Notes: generated by a model not told the origin, from the sequence alone. Counted from the first letter of the stretch, positions 31,136 through 40,922 are shown. The stretch is 64,000 nt of DNA from Progne subis subis (GCA_022316685.1 JAKJHU010000849.1:49695-113694); one strand, 5' to 3'. Numbers and translations are program-made.

Positions 31136-31785
31136 TTGGACATTATGTGGAAAGTTATAACTGTTGTAGTAATTACCTTAACCATAACAGGAGTCAACAC
31201 AATACCACGAAGGTATAATGTAACTGGGATATACCAATGCCAAGGAAGAGCTTATGATCCTTACTCTCGTAAGGCTTTAAACAAGATACTAAAAGTCACA
31301 AATGCAAGCTTGTGGGAGGGAAGAAATGTTTGGGGATGTAAGTATGCATTTGTACAGGATGGGTTCCATGAGGCTTACCATCCACCCATGAAACTCATCA
31401 GGGTCAGTCCTGAATGCTGTGATAAATGCTTGAGTACATGTCTAGAGTTTAGGCTCAAAATAGAGGGGTGTGCGATAAAGGGGTATGACATTGACTTTAA
31501 CATCACTCAGGTATGTACTGAGTACCATAAGAACCAGACCAAGATCACTCCACCAGTGCCAAGAAAGGCTGTGAACACCAAGATGCCAGCTATTCCAGAA
31601 GTGCAGGAACAAATAACTCCTGTAGTTACCAAAATTGGGCCATATGCTATTAAGAAGACAGGAGTTCAGAAGCTAATAGTTAACCCAAAGTGGTCTTTAA
31701 AAGGAGTAGAAATGGGAGTACAGGTAAATGCTTCACACGTTCGGCCAGAATGTGCCCCATTTCTCAGGAACTCCTTTATGGACTG
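31136..31785 (+). pseudogene. env: env of ERV B, N-terminal part
   Basis: An open frame from 31136 starts near the end of pol with MDIMWKVITVVVITLTITG, a signal-peptide-like stretch, followed by a Cys-rich ectodomain with N-glycosylation sites and the cluster ECCDKCLSTC. It is cut by provirus A at 31786 (target duplication GGACTG at 31780-31785) and continues in the same frame at 40923. I do not see CWLC, a furin site or CX6CC, so a central part of SU-TM may have been deleted earlier, or this is a divergent Env. Assignment rests on position between pol and LTR and on the C-terminal membrane part. Confidence 0.6.
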
Positions 31786-32482
31786 TGTTGCAGTGTCCGT
31801 CCTCGTGCTTGCAGTGCGGCCACAGGCTAGCTCAGTTATGCACTGCAGCAACGTGGATGGGTCGGGGCGGCACGTCGGGCGAGCCGCCTCCTCCCCCGTG
31901 GGATCTTAATTCCCCTGCACCAGCGGTGAGTGGACCGATGTAGAACGCAACCGCGGCAGCCGAAGAAAGGGAGACTCCTCCAGGCAGGGTAAACCAGCGT
32001 TTATTGCAGGGAGATAGAGCACGGAGCTCAGCACCCTCTGATCCCTTGCCCAGAAGAGCCACGAGGACAGGTGTGCAGGAGCTTAAAAGCAGGGGAGGGG
32101 ATAGGGGTGGTGACAACCGGTCAGCCAATTACAGTAATGAGGGGTAGAACTGGGGGTGTAACTTAATAACTGGGGGCCAACCAAAAAAGGAAGAGAGGGG
32201 ATTGCCAGGGTCCCAGCCTATCACACGACCCCCTCCCTGGAGCTTTCTAGAATCCAGGGAAGGGTCCTGGGGTGACAGACAGGGCACCCAAGGAGAGAGA
32301 GAGGGGATTGACAGATAGGTATCAAAGGGGGAAGAAATGACTGACATATAACTGACTTTTCTAACTCTGGGCAGACAGGTTACAACCAATACAAAAAACA
32401 GGGGGGTACAAGGAACAAACCATTACAGAAAACTCAATATAAATTACATTAAATAAATAAAAACAAAACGCACACCACCACA
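31786..32482 (-). repeat. 3' LTR of provirus A
   Basis: Minus-strand TGTGGTGGTGTGCG ... GTGTCCAACA-type end (plus strand TGTTGCAGTG at 31786). It follows the polypurine tract AGAAAAGGGGGAGA (32483-32497). It carries a TATA-like TTTTAAGC near 32083 and AATAAA near 32008. Five differences from the 5' copy were counted. Confidence 0.95.
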
Positions 32483-32573
32483 TCTCCCCCTTTTCTGTTC
32501 TTAAAGAGGAGGTGACTTGGAATGGGGGAGGTAGATATTCGGACGCCGGGTAGGTCTCCGCAAACCACTCCTG

Positions 32574-34028
32574 TTAGGTCGGATACCCCAGTCCATGATT
32601 TTCTTCGTCGGGGTTCCGGTCGTCGTCCTCTTCACGGTCCCACTCCAGCTCTTCCTCCATCTCCAATCCATCCTCTCCAGGTGGCACGGTGAGATGATTT
32701 ATGGTGGGGGAGTGAGTGGTGGCGGAAACCAAATTATACAACATTCTTTTGATTATACCAAACGCAATCAGAATTAACATTAAAATAAACAAACACAACA
32801 AAACTGTCTTTATAATTGATGAAACCCAGCCAGAAATTCCCCAATTGGTGAAAATCCCGCCCAGCCAATCGTCAGTCTCCCGTTTGATGTTTGTGACCAT
32901 TTCTTTGATCCGCTGGATGGCAGTGTGCACACTCTCGGCCTTTGATGACAAATTAAAACAACACAGCCCCTCAAATTCCTCGCACCGGTGGCCATGCAAC
33001 AGGAGGAGGTAGTCGATGGCCGCCCGGTTCTGCAGAGTCGCCTGCCTTGTTGCTTCCTCCTCACTCAGGAGGCCTGCGAGGGCGTCAGATGTCAAATTGG
33101 CCTGTTTTGCCACCCAGCACTCTAGGTGTGCCAATTCACCTAGGGCTTTGGTGATAGATACCCATGGTAAAAAGATCGTGACTGCTACACCTTTAGGTTT
33201 GGACCAATGTACAATTTCAGAGTCACAATCAGGGTCTATCGTCCCGAGGTCTCTCTTCTTCAAGGCCAAATTAGAATGAATTTTTCTCTGCCAATTAACA
33301 AGTGTAGTTTTGTTTGGTGACAACAGGCCCAACTTACCCAAAGTGCAAGGACCTCCTATGTGATGAGGGGGGATGCCTGCCCAGGCTCGGTCACCACAAA
33401 TCAAGAAAACTCCTTTCGGGAGGGCCCAAGATTTACTAGCAAACGCGGAGGGTCTGTTGATTTCAACCACTTGTCCACACCAGCCGTTCGGCATCGAACC
33501 AGCTGGGTGGATCTTCTGGTAAAGCTTCTCTTGCCCTCTCGGGGGAGAATATGTAAAATTCACACAAAAAGAGGCATTCGATGAACCTAAAAGCTCTAAT
33601 TCAGAGGGGTTTGAACTCAAAGGGGAAAGGGTGGAGAGGTATTGGGACCACAAAACAAATGGGTTTTTAATAGGGAAACTTAACTCATTTACATCAAAAT
33701 TCAAACGAGGATTATTAAAAGATGACCGGCCTGCAGAACGTTCCCTCTGGTTTACCGCTTCGATGATCTGCAGCAGTTTCTGAGGGAACTCCTGGGGCTC
33801 AAAAGGGATCCCCACAAGGCAGGTCGACAAGGGGCTGTCCGCGGATGTGGCCGAGAGGCAGATGTGATCTTGCCCCATAGCCCTTGCCAGGGTGGCCCAG
33901 ACATTTGTTTTGGGCTGGGGGACCAGCCATCCAGCGATCAGGAGACTCAGGCTGAGCGTCAATAGGGCTCCAAGGATCAGATGACTCTTCCTTGGAGTAG
34001 GGGATCCGGCTGGGATAGACTTCATCAT
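32574..34028 (-). CDS. env: Env of provirus A, intact open frame
   Basis: A 484-residue envelope glycoprotein with no break. Residues 19-33 are a hydrophobic signal segment; SU extends to the basic KKR at 257-259; N-glycosylation sites include N151, N157, N239 and N311. TM has the immunosuppressive-like block LQNRAAIDYLLLLHGH (332-347), CX6CC at C349 and C356-C357, a membrane helix at about 405-426 and a strongly acidic tail (458-476). It is of the alpharetrovirus-like type seen in D and F, with a short SU. The KKR site lacks the P4 arginine of a canonical furin site. Placed after pol with about 50 bases to the pol end, it would be made from a spliced RNA. Full openness fits the youth of the provirus; expression is unknown. 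Confidence 0.93.
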   Translation of the reverse strand: MMKSIPAGSPTPRKSHLILGALLTLSLSLLIAGWLVPQPKTNVWATLARAMGQDHICLSATSADSPLSTCLVGIPFEPQEFPQKLLQIIEAVNQRERSAGRSSFNNPRLNFDVNELSFPIKNPFVLWSQYLSTLSPLSSNPSELELLGSSNASFCVNFTYSPPRGQEKLYQKIHPAGSMPNGWCGQVVEINRPSAFASKSWALPKGVFLICGDRAWAGIPPHHIGGPCTLGKLGLLSPNKTTLVNWQRKIHSNLALKKRDLGTIDPDCDSEIVHWSKPKGVAVTIFLPWVSITKALGELAHLECWVAKQANLTSDALAGLLSEEEATRQATLQNRAAIDYLLLLHGHRCEEFEGLCCFNLSSKAESVHTAIQRIKEMVTNIKRETDDWLGGIFTNWGISGWVSSIIKTVLLCLFILMLILIAFGIIKRMLYNLVSATTHSPTINHLTVPPGEDGLEMEEELEWDREEDDDRNPDEENHGLGYPT

Positions 34029-34083
34029 TATAACTGAAAGACAACTAAATACAAAGGTTACAAAACATAATAATAGATAGGGA

Positions 34084-34383
34084 TTACATAAATTCAGAAC
34101 AGTTAGAGAAAGGGAGCTCCGCCCAGGAATGTTGATGTTCCTTCCTCTTTCGCCTCCACGCTGCCTCTGCTGCCTGTGGACTGGTCACCCTTTTGGATCC
34201 TGAGCCCTTAGGGACGTAGGGCCTTACCCATTTTGATGGAATCCACCTTGGCCCCGTGGGGGTGGACACGCAAGCGTACCCACGTCCCCACGTGACCAGG
34301 TCATGAGGCCCTTCCGTCCTTCCAGACTCAGGATCCCTGACCATGACTGACGGCCTGTTTTTGATGGAAAAGATGCTTTATCA
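34084..34383 (-). pseudogene. pol: integrase C-terminal domain of provirus A, cut off by stops
   Basis: This is the SH3-like DNA-binding end of integrase (VTWGRGYACV, WIPSKWVRPYVP), homologous to F at 48247-48500. It is in the same frame as the main pol frame but separated from it by three successive stop codons TAA TGA TAA at 34386-34378. The open part begins at 34344. Confidence 0.88.
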
Positions 34384-37300
34384 TTAAAAATGCCGCACCA
34401 GGGGTGGATTTAAACCTTCGAAAGAACAATTTAAAAAGTTGATGGTGAAAAGCGCCCTGGCCAGCCTGACAGATGGTGTTTCTGTCTTGAGGACCCGCTG
34501 CTGCTGATGTAAAACTCTCTTGATGTTTTGATGGGTCCTCTCCACCACGGCTTGACCTGTGGGGGAGTGGGGGATGCCGGTCTTATGCTCCATCCCCCAT
34601 TGCTGCAGGAAGCTGCAGAGCTCCCTGGATTTGTACGCTGGGCCGTTATCTGTCTTTAGTTCTCTCGGGATACCCATAAAGGAGAAGGCATGGATACGAT
34701 GTTTAATGACGTCCCCTGCCTTCTCTCCTGTGTGGGCAGAAGCGAAGACTGCTCCAGAGAAGGTATCTACAGACACATGAATATACTTTTGGCGGCCGAA
34801 TTCGGGGAAGTGAGTGACATCTGTTTGCCACACCTCACAGCTTTTGAGCCCCCGGGGATTAACCCCCGCATGCAAAGTTGGGATCGCGTGTCGGGAGCAG
34901 GACGGACACGCAGCCACGATCGCCTTGGCCTGTTCCCGCGTTAGGTGGAAGCGGCGAACAAGGCCAGGCGCGTTCTGGTGGAACAGTTGGTGACTGAGTT
35001 TAGCCTGTTGGAAGATGTTTGGTAGAGGGGCCATCTCGGCAGGGGCAGCGAGGGCATCCGCCTTCCTGTTTCCCTCTGCAATGAACCCCGGCAAATCCGT
35101 GTGTGACCTTGTGTGCATTACAAAAAATGGTTGCTCTCGGTGGGAGACTAGTTTAACTAATTTCGAGAGCAACTCGTACAGAGCGATGTTGGACACTTCT
35201 TGCAAGACAGCTTGCTCCGCTCTAGACACCACCCCCACAACATATGCGGAGTCTGTGACCAGATTAAAAGGTTCAGAAAACCTCTCAAATGCCCTAATGA
35301 CTGTGGCCAACTCAGCAGCCTGAGGTGATCCTTCCACCTCAGCGATATCAGCCTCCCACTGCTGAGTCTGAGGGTCCTTCCAAGTCAAGACCGACTTGTG
35401 GGACCTTCCGGACGTGTCTGTAAAAACGGTTAAGGCCTTGAGTGGTCTTCTGCTTTGAACCTCCTTGAGTGACAATACAAATTTGACATCCTGATTGAAA
35501 ATTTTGTGGGCAGGCCGATGAATTGAAATTTGCCCAGTAAAGGAGTCCAGAGCGAACTGTAATGCTTCATTCTCCTGAAGCAAGTGTTCCAACATTGATT
35601 TCGAAATTTGGCCCGAGCGTAAACCAATTGGGATATGAATGCACGCAAAGTCACATCCGGCCAATTCTCTGATCCGAAGCCTTGCCTTTCGGATCAGCTC
35701 AGCCACCAACTCTTGCGGCCGGGTCATCCTTTTGGACCAGTGGTGACTCAGGAAGACCCACTCTACGATGGAGAGTGGATCTTTCCCGTCTCGGTCCTTT
35801 TTCAGGATGTCCCTCCACTGGAAGATCATCCCATGGAGGTGTGGTAACTTCCCCATGATGATAAATTTGAAAGGCAGCTCGGGGTCAAATCTGTGAGCTT
35901 GCCTTGAGGACATTGCGTCCTGAATCCTCTCCAGAGCTTTCTCCGCCTCTGGGGTAAGAACCCTAGGAGAACTAAGCTCCTCTCCCCCTTTCAATAAATT
36001 GAAAAGGGGGGCTAAGTCCTCAGTGGTCAGACCTAGCCAGGGTCTTACCCAATTCAAAGCCCCACACAGTTGGTGGACATCCGCGAGAGTACTCACTTTT
36101 GTTTTGATGGCCAATTTTTGCGGCACAATGGTCCGCTTGCTGACCTCCAGCCCAAGGTACTTCCATGGTGGCATCCGTTGAACTTTCTCCTCCTGCAGCT
36201 CGAACCCTGCAGCAATCAATGCATTGATTGTCAGGTCAAGCGCGTGTGTAAGTTCATCGTTGTTCGGGGCGCACACCAGGACATCATCCATATAGTGATG
36301 GATGATAGCCTGGCTCGCGGCTGCGCGGACAGGGGACAGCAAGGAGGCGACATACCACTGGCAGATAACTGGGCTGTTCTTCATCCCCTGAGGAAGCACC
36401 TGCCAGTGATATCGCTTCCTTGGGGCTTCTCGGTTGATGGTAGGTACCGAGAAGGCAAAACGTGGGGCATCGTCCGGGTGTAGGGGAATATGGAAAAAGC
36501 AGTCTTTTATATCTATTATTGCCAATTGCCAGTTTTGGGGGAGCATAGTTGGGGAAGGCATCCCAGGTTGGAGGGACCCCATGTCTTCAATTACATTGTT
36601 TATTTGGCGGAGGTCCTGGAGGAGGCGCCACTTGTCCTTCCCCGGCTTTTGGATGACAAAAACCAGAGAATTCCAAGGGCTGTCTCTTTTGACAATATGT
36701 CCTTTACGTAATTGCTCCTCCACGAACTCCTCGAGTGCTTTTAATTTTTGTCTTGACAGTGGCCATTGCTCCACCCAAACTGGATCATTTGTCAGCCAAT
36801 TTAGTTTTTTGGTGGGACGCTCTCCAATGGCCGTGGTGGAAATTTCCACTGAGGGGTCAGGTATGTCAATCTTGACCCCCCATTGAGACATGAGATCTCT
36901 TCCAAGCAGAGGTTCCTTATAATTCAAAACGAAAGGGCGTATGTTCGCCAATTGCCCTTTCGGCCCCCTAATTTGTACTATGCTCTTAGATTGTCGTGCC
37001 AATTGCGACCCTCCTACACCTTGGACTTGTCCAGCCACGTCTTGCAGAGCCCAATGTGACGGCCAATCCTGCGCTGGGACGATCGTCACATCTGCGCCAG
37101 TGTCTAAAAGACCCAGGATGTTAAGGGTTTCCCCACCCACCATGAACTCACACGCTACCCGGGGCCTCTCTTCTGTGATGGCTTGCACTGGGCAAGCCAC
37201 CGGGACTGTCGATGTTTTGCTTGGTCCCCGGGTAGGGATGACTTGGGCGATGATTTGGCCTTTCGGGAGAAACGTCGGCGGATGGGTGCATCGCAGCCAG

Positions 37301-37644
37301 AGAACGAGCTTCCCAGGGTCGTTGACCAACACTCCTGGGAGAATCTCAATCTCCTGCGGGGTGTACTTACAATCCCCGATGACGATGAACTCCTTCCCTA
37401 GGACTGGCCAGGCACTCTGCTCCTTGATGTTTAAGGAAAGGAAGGTCCACTCCGTGGTCCTTAAGTACATGGCCTCAGAAAGCTGTAACTTAAAAGGCTC
37501 ATGCCTAGAGATGGTAACAAGAATTGGTTTGGTTAAGTCGTGGTCAGTTTGAAATGTCTTATCCGGTAATTTGTCCAGTCTGGTAGTTTTAGTTCCTTTA
37601 GGCAGCGTTTCATCGGCGCTCACTTTCTCCTCCCTTTCTCCCAC
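34384..37644 (-). CDS. pol: Pro-Pol of provirus A: dUTPase-like, protease, RT, RNase H, integrase core
   Basis: A 1086-codon open frame (it extends upstream of 37644 without a stop into nucleocapsid). Residues about 40-140 look like a degenerate dUTPase-type domain (LPKGQIIAQVIP near its end). Protease follows with DTG at 181-183 and LLGRD at 246-250. RT has LPQGMKNSP and YMDD at 451-454. RNase H acidic residues are D742, E778, D798 and D863. Integrase has H885, H889, C913, C916 and D942, D999, E1035. All catalytic residues are present. The frame is -1 relative to nucleocapsid, as in beta/alpharetroviruses. It ends at a triple stop, losing the integrase C-terminal domain. Confidence 0.94.
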   Translation of the reverse strand: MGEREEKVSADETLPKGTKTTRLDKLPDKTFQTDHDLTKPILVTISRHEPFKLQLSEAMYLRTTEWTFLSLNIKEQSAWPVLGKEFIVIGDCKYTPQEIEILPGVLVNDPGKLVLWLRCTHPPTFLPKGQIIAQVIPTRGPSKTSTVPVACPVQAITEERPRVACEFMVGGETLNILGLLDTGADVTIVPAQDWPSHWALQDVAGQVQGVGGSQLARQSKSIVQIRGPKGQLANIRPFVLNYKEPLLGRDLMSQWGVKIDIPDPSVEISTTAIGERPTKKLNWLTNDPVWVEQWPLSRQKLKALEEFVEEQLRKGHIVKRDSPWNSLVFVIQKPGKDKWRLLQDLRQINNVIEDMGSLQPGMPSPTMLPQNWQLAIIDIKDCFFHIPLHPDDAPRFAFSVPTINREAPRKRYHWQVLPQGMKNSPVICQWYVASLLSPVRAAASQAIIHHYMDDVLVCAPNNDELTHALDLTINALIAAGFELQEEKVQRMPPWKYLGLEVSKRTIVPQKLAIKTKVSTLADVHQLCGALNWVRPWLGLTTEDLAPLFNLLKGGEELSSPRVLTPEAEKALERIQDAMSSRQAHRFDPELPFKFIIMGKLPHLHGMIFQWRDILKKDRDGKDPLSIVEWVFLSHHWSKRMTRPQELVAELIRKARLRIRELAGCDFACIHIPIGLRSGQISKSMLEHLLQENEALQFALDSFTGQISIHRPAHKIFNQDVKFVLSLKEVQSRRPLKALTVFTDTSGRSHKSVLTWKDPQTQQWEADIAEVEGSPQAAELATVIRAFERFSEPFNLVTDSAYVVGVVSRAEQAVLQEVSNIALYELLSKLVKLVSHREQPFFVMHTRSHTDLPGFIAEGNRKADALAAPAEMAPLPNIFQQAKLSHQLFHQNAPGLVRRFHLTREQAKAIVAACPSCSRHAIPTLHAGVNPRGLKSCEVWQTDVTHFPEFGRQKYIHVSVDTFSGAVFASAHTGEKAGDVIKHRIHAFSFMGIPRELKTDNGPAYKSRELCSFLQQWGMEHKTGIPHSPTGQAVVERTHQNIKRVLHQQQRVLKTETPSVRLARALFTINFLNCSFEGLNPPLVRHF

Positions 37645-37697
37645 TGCCTGGTCCGCCCTGTTTTTATCATAGCGCCGGGCGGACCTGCGCTCCTCCT

Positions 37698-38048
37698 TTA
37701 GTTTAACTGGCGGGGGCCTCCACCCTCCGCCCCTGTTCTCCCTCCTCCCCCCCCTCCCCCTTTTTTGATCTTCAAAAGCTCAATATCTTCCCTTAATGGG
37801 CAGTTGTTTGCCCAGTGCCCCGGCTCCCGGCATATAATACACCTATTCCTTTGCGGAACATGCGGCCTGCGGTTTGGGTCTCTGGTAGAGAACGACCGAT
37901 TGCCAGTGACAGTAGCTATTCTAGGCTGTTTTTGTTTTGGGTCCGGTTCGTTACCCTGCATAAAAGGAACCTTCAGCTGGCACACCCTGAGCATGTCCTG
38001 AATGGTAGGAGGGGGGTCCAAGGGTAAACTCAAATTGCATTTCTGCAT
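37698..38048 (-). pseudogene. gag: nucleocapsid end of Gag, provirus A (out of frame with capsid)
   Basis: The frame holds one clear zinc knuckle, CIICREPGHWANNC (about 37795-37836), and a basic region, ending in a poly-glycine tail encoded by a G-run. It overlaps the end of the capsid frame (38030) by some 19 bases and is in a different frame, so Gag is broken between capsid and nucleocapsid. The A6G/G-run near 37740-37775 lies where a gag-pro frameshift would be expected. Confidence 0.88.
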
Positions 38049-39610
38049 AAACCATTAGCATTTGCGAACACCATTTCCCTTAGCATACCATTCCTCACTG
38101 CCACGTCTGAAACCTGAACTTCAATAGCTCGGGTGAGCCTTTCTACAAACTTGGTAAATGGTTCTTTTGTGTCTTGAATGATCTTATAATAAGGCACTAC
38201 CGGACCCTCTGGCATCATACTAAAGAATGCAGTCACCGCATGTTCCCGCACTAAATTGAGGGCTTTTAGTGGAATAGATGACGCTTGGTCCGTTGGATCC
38301 ACCCACCTTCCCTCACCCATAAGGTGTTCCAGGGTGAGGGCACCCCCATCCTCGTCGACCGCTGTCTCAGGGTCGACAAGGAGACCTGGCAATGCTTCCT
38401 TAAGCAGCTGCCTCCACGCTGCTTCCCACAGCTTGAACTCCATGGAGTCCATCAGGCAGGAAAACAACTGCTTAAGATCAGCAGGAATAACCATGGCTCC
38501 CTCGAGATCAGAGCGTAGCAGTCCCCTAAAATAGGGGCTGTCCCGTCCGTAATCCCGATGGGCCTTGCACAGGTCCCGGATGGTAGCTTGGGAGAATGGG
38601 TGATGGACTGAACGAATGTTGTGCCCTCCTCGGGAGGCTTTGTAATTGACTGGGGCTAATGAGGGAATAGGGTGAGGCAGCTGTGCCTCAACAGACACAG
38701 GCTCCAGCCCCACTCTCCCTGGTTCCAGACCGTGGGAACCGGGCGGGGGAGCGTGGGAACCAGCAGCCCAGGAGGCGTGTCTTTCAGAGGGGGGAGTGGT
38801 CTGGGATGACGCCGAAGACTTCTGGGCGTTTCCCTGGGAGGGGCTAAGAGGAGGAGCTGTGGGAGTGGTCTTGGGAGAGGGAGGACACATGGGTGGAGCG
38901 TCCTGGGGGTTAGGAGGGGCCGAGGGGAGGAAGGGGTTGGGTTGATCAAAGGCAGGAAGAAAGGGATTGAAAGAAGGAGGATAGGGGGATGGGGAGGACA
39001 GGGCCATGTGGCCCCCTCCATCTTGGGGACAAGGGCAGGGGACTCCATTTTGTGTTGGCCCCTCTGAAACACTAAAACGAACTTTGGGTTTATTAACTAG
39101 GGAATATGAGGGTGGGTGAGATTCTCGAGCAGCCCGGCCAGGGCTGCCTGAGAAGCCCCGAGCAGTCTGGCTAGGACTGGCCGGGTGGGGGGATCCAGGA
39201 GTCCTGAGGGAGCCTGAGCCAGCAGGCAGAGGTCCTGCTGCTCCCTTCAGGGTTCCCTTCTGGGGACACGAGGGAAGGGATTGGGATTGGGGAGAACAGG
39301 GGGTCTGTGTTGGCTGTTTCTGCACCCCTTTCTGTACTTTTACTGATGCAGCTGAAAGCTGCGTGGCCAAATTAAAAAGTTCTGACGCTTTTTTGTCTCC
39401 GGAGAGAGCCAAATTATGTATTTTATTATTCACAACCCTCCAAAATTTAGGGCTGTAGACTTGCTCCAGAGATGTTTGAGGAAAATGCAGGAACAGCCAT
39501 CGAACTAACTTTTTCAGCTCGCCTTTTGTAACTTTTAAATTGGCGAGCTCAACTAGGGAATTTAAACTATGATACAATCCCTTTTGGGCGGCTGAGAGCT
39601 GAGCACCCAT
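38030..39610 (-). CDS. gag: Gag (matrix to capsid) of provirus A
   Basis: A 526-codon frame starting MGAQLSAAQKG, with glycine-2 for myristoylation. Residues 1-100 form a matrix domain; a long Pro/Ser-rich linker follows with late-domain motifs PPSY (about 39108-39119) and PTAP (about 38860-38871), used for ESCRT-dependent budding. Capsid covers about residues 330-526, with the major homology region EPFTKFVERLTRAIE near 38120-38165. It ends NGLCRNAI-stop, about where the frame should continue to nucleocapsid; related gags (D2, E) read through this point. The frame change is therefore probably an inactivating indel. Confidence 0.9.
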   Translation of the reverse strand: MGAQLSAAQKGLYHSLNSLVELANLKVTKGELKKLVRWLFLHFPQTSLEQVYSPKFWRVVNNKIHNLALSGDKKASELFNLATQLSAASVKVQKGVQKQPTQTPCSPQSQSLPSCPQKGTLKGAAGPLPAGSGSLRTPGSPHPASPSQTARGFSGSPGRAARESHPPSYSLVNKPKVRFSVSEGPTQNGVPCPCPQDGGGHMALSSPSPYPPSFNPFLPAFDQPNPFLPSAPPNPQDAPPMCPPSPKTTPTAPPLSPSQGNAQKSSASSQTTPPSERHASWAAGSHAPPPGSHGLEPGRVGLEPVSVEAQLPHPIPSLAPVNYKASRGGHNIRSVHHPFSQATIRDLCKAHRDYGRDSPYFRGLLRSDLEGAMVIPADLKQLFSCLMDSMEFKLWEAAWRQLLKEALPGLLVDPETAVDEDGGALTLEHLMGEGRWVDPTDQASSIPLKALNLVREHAVTAFFSMMPEGPVVPYYKIIQDTKEPFTKFVERLTRAIEVQVSDVAVRNGMLREMVFANANGLCRNAI

Positions 39611-40196
39611 CTCTCAGAAGCCTGCCGCCCACCCACAGTCACTCAGGCAAAAGTAAAATGTAACAAAAAAACAAACCGCGGACCAACTCTTAAAACCGGG
39701 TGATTGCGAAACCGACCGAGACCGGGGAGCCGCGACGAAGAAAAAAAAACGGTGGCTTTAAAACTTTCGGGGTCTCCACTCTCCCGAACTCCGAACCACT
39801 GTCCTTAAATTAAATTTTAAAGAACAGAAAAAAACCAAGGTGCGTTCCGAGGGGGGATCCCGCAGGAGAGTGGGGCAAACCTCCACCCCCTGAGCTGCGC
39901 AGCCTAGGATCTCCCACAAAGGGGGGATCCCTTCCCGAATTAGGGTCTTCCTTCCCTGAAGAACCCTCCTTTAAAGTAAGTCCCCTCCCGAAAGGCAACT
40001 TACCCCCTCCCGGAACTGAATAAAACCTGGTGGTGTGGGCTTGGCCGCCTGAAGAGGACCCTCCGGGTGCTAAGGGCTGTCCTCTTCTCCCCTGCGAGCG
40101 TGGTGTGAGCCGCTCCAGCAGGGGGAGCGGGCGTCCAAGGATTCTTCGGCCGGGCTTCTTTCCGACCCAAATCCGTTCCGCGGGGTCCTCCACGTG

Positions 40197-40214
40197 GCCA
40201 CGCGGTGGGCGCCA
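40197..40214 (-). promoter_or_regulatory. primer binding site of provirus A, tRNA-Lys-like
   Basis: On the minus strand TGGCGCCCACCGCGTGGC begins five bases after the 5' LTR. It agrees at about 15 of 18 positions with the complement of the tRNA-Lys(CTT) 3' end as I know it. Confidence 0.65.
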
Positions 40215-40219
40215 CCCGC

Positions 40220-40916
40220 TGTTGCAGTGTCCGTCCTCGCGCTTGCAGCGCGGCCGCAGGCTAGCTCAGTTATGCACTGCAGCAACGTGGATGGGTCGGG
40301 GCGGCACGTCGGGCGAGCCGCCTCCTCCCCCGTGGGATCTTAATTCCCCTGCACCAGCGGCGAGTGGACCGATGTAGAACGCAACCGCGGCAGCCGAAGA
40401 AAGGGAGACTCCTCCAGGCAGGGTAAACCAGCGTTTATTGCAGGGAGATAGAGCACGGAGCTCAGCACCCTCTGATCCCTTGCCCAGAAGAGCCACGAGG
40501 ACAGGTGTGCACGAGCTTAAAAGCAGGGGAGGGGATAGGGGTGGTGACAACCGGTCAGCCAATTACAGTAATGAGGGGTAGAACTGGGGGTGTAACTTAA
40601 TAACTGGGGGCCAACCAAAAAAGGAAGAGAGGGGATTGCCAGGGTCCCAGCCTATCACACGACCCCCTCCCTGGAGCTTTCTAGAATCCAGGGAAGGGTC
40701 CTGGGGTGACAGACAGGGCACCCAAGGAGAGAGAGAGGGGATTGACAGATAGGTATCAAAGGGGGAAGAAATGACTGACATATAACTGACTTTTCTAACT
40801 CTGGGCAGACAGGTTACAACCAATACAAAAAACAGGGGGGTACAAGGAACAAACCATTACAGAAAACTCAATATAAATTACATTAAATAAATAAAAACAA
40901 AACGCACACCACCACA
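40220..40916 (-). repeat. 5' LTR of provirus A
   Basis: 697 bp, same length and nearly the same sequence as the 3' copy. The target duplication GGACTG follows at 40917-40922. The roughly 600 bases between its end and the gag start (39611-40219) are the untranslated leader with the primer site. Confidence 0.95.
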
Positions 40917-40922
40917 GGACTG

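Larger units (their letters stand above)
31786..40916 (-). mobile_element. provirus 'A': young, nearly complete alpha/betaretrovirus-like ERV
   Basis: A 9.1 kb minus-strand provirus with identical-length LTRs (697 bp each) and a perfect 6 bp target duplication GGACTG (31780-31785 and 40917-40922). The LTRs differ at about five positions (0.7 percent), four of them at CpG-type sites, so this is the youngest datable insertion in the window. It has primer site, gag, pro, pol and env in order. Gag has a frame break, pol has a triple stop before the integrase C-terminal domain, and env is open throughout. It lies in env of ERV B. Confidence 0.95.

Noticed and set aside
31136..31785. Host secreted Cys-rich protein
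   Set aside because: It starts at the pol end of ERV B, continues in frame after provirus A into a membrane helix followed by a polypurine tract and LTR, as env does.
31832..32389. Two open frames repeated exactly at 40266-40823
   Set aside because: They are the two LTR copies of provirus A, not genes.
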